Positions 22,687-23,464 of a DNA stretch of 23,464 nucleotides are shown here, piece by piece; position 1 is the first letter of the stretch; every line of letters starts with the position of its first letter. Below the pieces are notes generated by a model. That model was given only the letters and a program-made list of their open reading frames with translations, had not been told where the DNA came from and did no database searches. Origin of the DNA: Lentimicrobiaceae bacterium (GTDB lineage Bacteria > Bacteroidota > Bacteroidia > Bacteroidales > WCHB1-69); contig WQWP01000020.1 of the NCBI GenBank assembly GCA_009787485.1, forward strand, positions 1 through 23,464, in the 5' to 3' direction. The position numbers and the translations under genes are program-made.

Positions 22687-23464
22687 TTATTTTTGTTGTT
22701 CTTCAATATTTGTTTGACCTACAATATATAACGGTCTGTTTAAAACATTCTTATTAATGCGATTCACATATTCTCCTATAATTCCGATAGAGAATAATTG
22801 GATTCCGCCTATGAACATTGTGCTGATAATGAGCGATGTCCACCCGCTTACCGTTCTATCCAAAGCAAAATGAGAGAAAATGGCATATAGAATAATCAGA
22901 AGTGCGAATATGGAAATGAATAAACCGGCTCTGGTAACAAAAGCCAAAGGTTTATCAGAAAAGCTTGTGAGTCCGTCCAATGCTAATTTTAACATTTTGG
23001 AGAACGGGTAATTGGTTTTTCCGTGAATACGCTCTTGTCTTTCAAAATAAACTGCCGTTTGTCGGAATCCAATCCATGCAATTTGACCTCTTAAAAATTT
23101 GTTCTGTTCCGGCATTTGCTTCAAACATTCCACTACTTTTCTGTCAATTAATCGAAAATCGCCGGTATCCACCGGAATATTTATGTTAGTCATTTTTCGT
23201 AAAATCCGGTAAAACCACTTGGCCGACATTTTCTTAAACCAACTTTCGCCTTTTCTTTTCAGCCGTTGCGCATACACCACTTCATAGCCCTCTTTATATT
23301 TGGCATACAATTCGGGAATTAATTCCGGCGGGTCTTGCAAATCGCCGTCAATAATTACCACCGCTTCTCCTTTAGAGTAGTCTAACCCTGCGGTAACGGC
23401 AATTTGATGTCCAAAATTTCTGCTAAAATTGATGTAAAAGACCCGGTCGTCTTTTTCCGCAAGT
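22687..23464 (-). CDS. Glycosyltransferase family 2 (DPM1/GtrB-like) with two C-terminal membrane helices, partial
   Basis: The frame continues past the right edge; visible sequence starts AEKDDRVFYINFSRNFGHQIAV, so the ATG at 23361 is internal. SRNFGHQIAVTAG, VVIIDGDLQDPPELIPEL (metal-binding D-x-D type motif) and DTGDFRLIDRKVV are characteristic of polyprenyl-phosphate sugar transferases such as GtrB and DPMS. The C-terminus has two helices (LFISIFALLIILYAIF; LIISTMFIGGIQLFSIGIIG) followed by EYVNRINKNVLNRPLYIV. It should transfer a nucleotide sugar to undecaprenyl phosphate at the inner membrane face. Sugar unknown. The N-terminal GT-A start is missing from the window. Confidence 0.93.
   Translation of the reverse strand, partial: LAEKDDRVFYINFSRNFGHQIAVTAGLDYSKGEAVVIIDGDLQDPPELIPELYAKYKEGYEVVYAQRLKRKGESWFKKMSAKWFYRILRKMTNINIPVDTGDFRLIDRKVVECLKQMPEQNKFLRGQIAWIGFRQTAVYFERQERIHGKTNYPFSKMLKLALDGLTSFSDKPLAFVTRAGLFISIFALLIILYAIFSHFALDRTVSGWTSLIISTMFIGGIQLFSIGIIGEYVNRINKNVLNRPLYIVGQTNIEEQQK

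Overview
The window looks like chromosomal DNA from a member of the Bacteroidetes. The evidence is the gene content (Mpl, BatA, an Rhs-type wall/toxin protein, a leftover type IX secretion sorting tail, a Bacteroidetes-style HutH) and the promoters. Several intergenic regions carry the phylum's -7 motif TAnnTTTG, and Shine-Dalgarno sequences are weak or absent. I cannot name the genus from sequence alone.

Layout. Positions 3-989 hold the 3' end of an Rhs gene with an abnormal tail, then the stub of a lipoprotein gene. Next come tsaB (-), hutH (-), a GNAT-like protein (+), a secreted S8 protease (-), a small 2[4Fe-4S] ferredoxin (-) that shares a divergent promoter region with a periplasmic-binding-like protein (+), and a type I asparaginase (-). 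A + strand cluster of SRPBCC protein, lptB and asd follows. From 11.2 to 12.1 kb is a scar region: a helix-turn-helix fused to a beta-barrel fragment, a T9SS tail fragment and a palindromic repeat. Then come mpl (-), a shortened Bat locus (BatD-like protein and batA, no batB), a DUF4143 ATPase (+), and a - strand run of GT2 glycosyltransferase, malic enzyme, archaeal-type ATPase, purA, a 47-residue lipoprotein and an MBL/beta-CASP hydrolase.

Most genes are housekeeping. The unusual content is in the small repeats. Two different short palindromic elements each occur twice, once between genes and once in frame inside a conserved gene: asd at its extreme N-terminus and mpl at an internal surface-loop position. 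This resembles the Rickettsia palindromic elements in principle, but the sequences differ. Both P-loop ATPase genes (15872 and 21130) are preceded by short iterated or dyad motifs placed on or just after their promoters, which suggests operators. A 15-copy heptamer tract supplies the stop codon of the BatD-like gene. No tRNA, rRNA, CRISPR array or intact transposon was seen.
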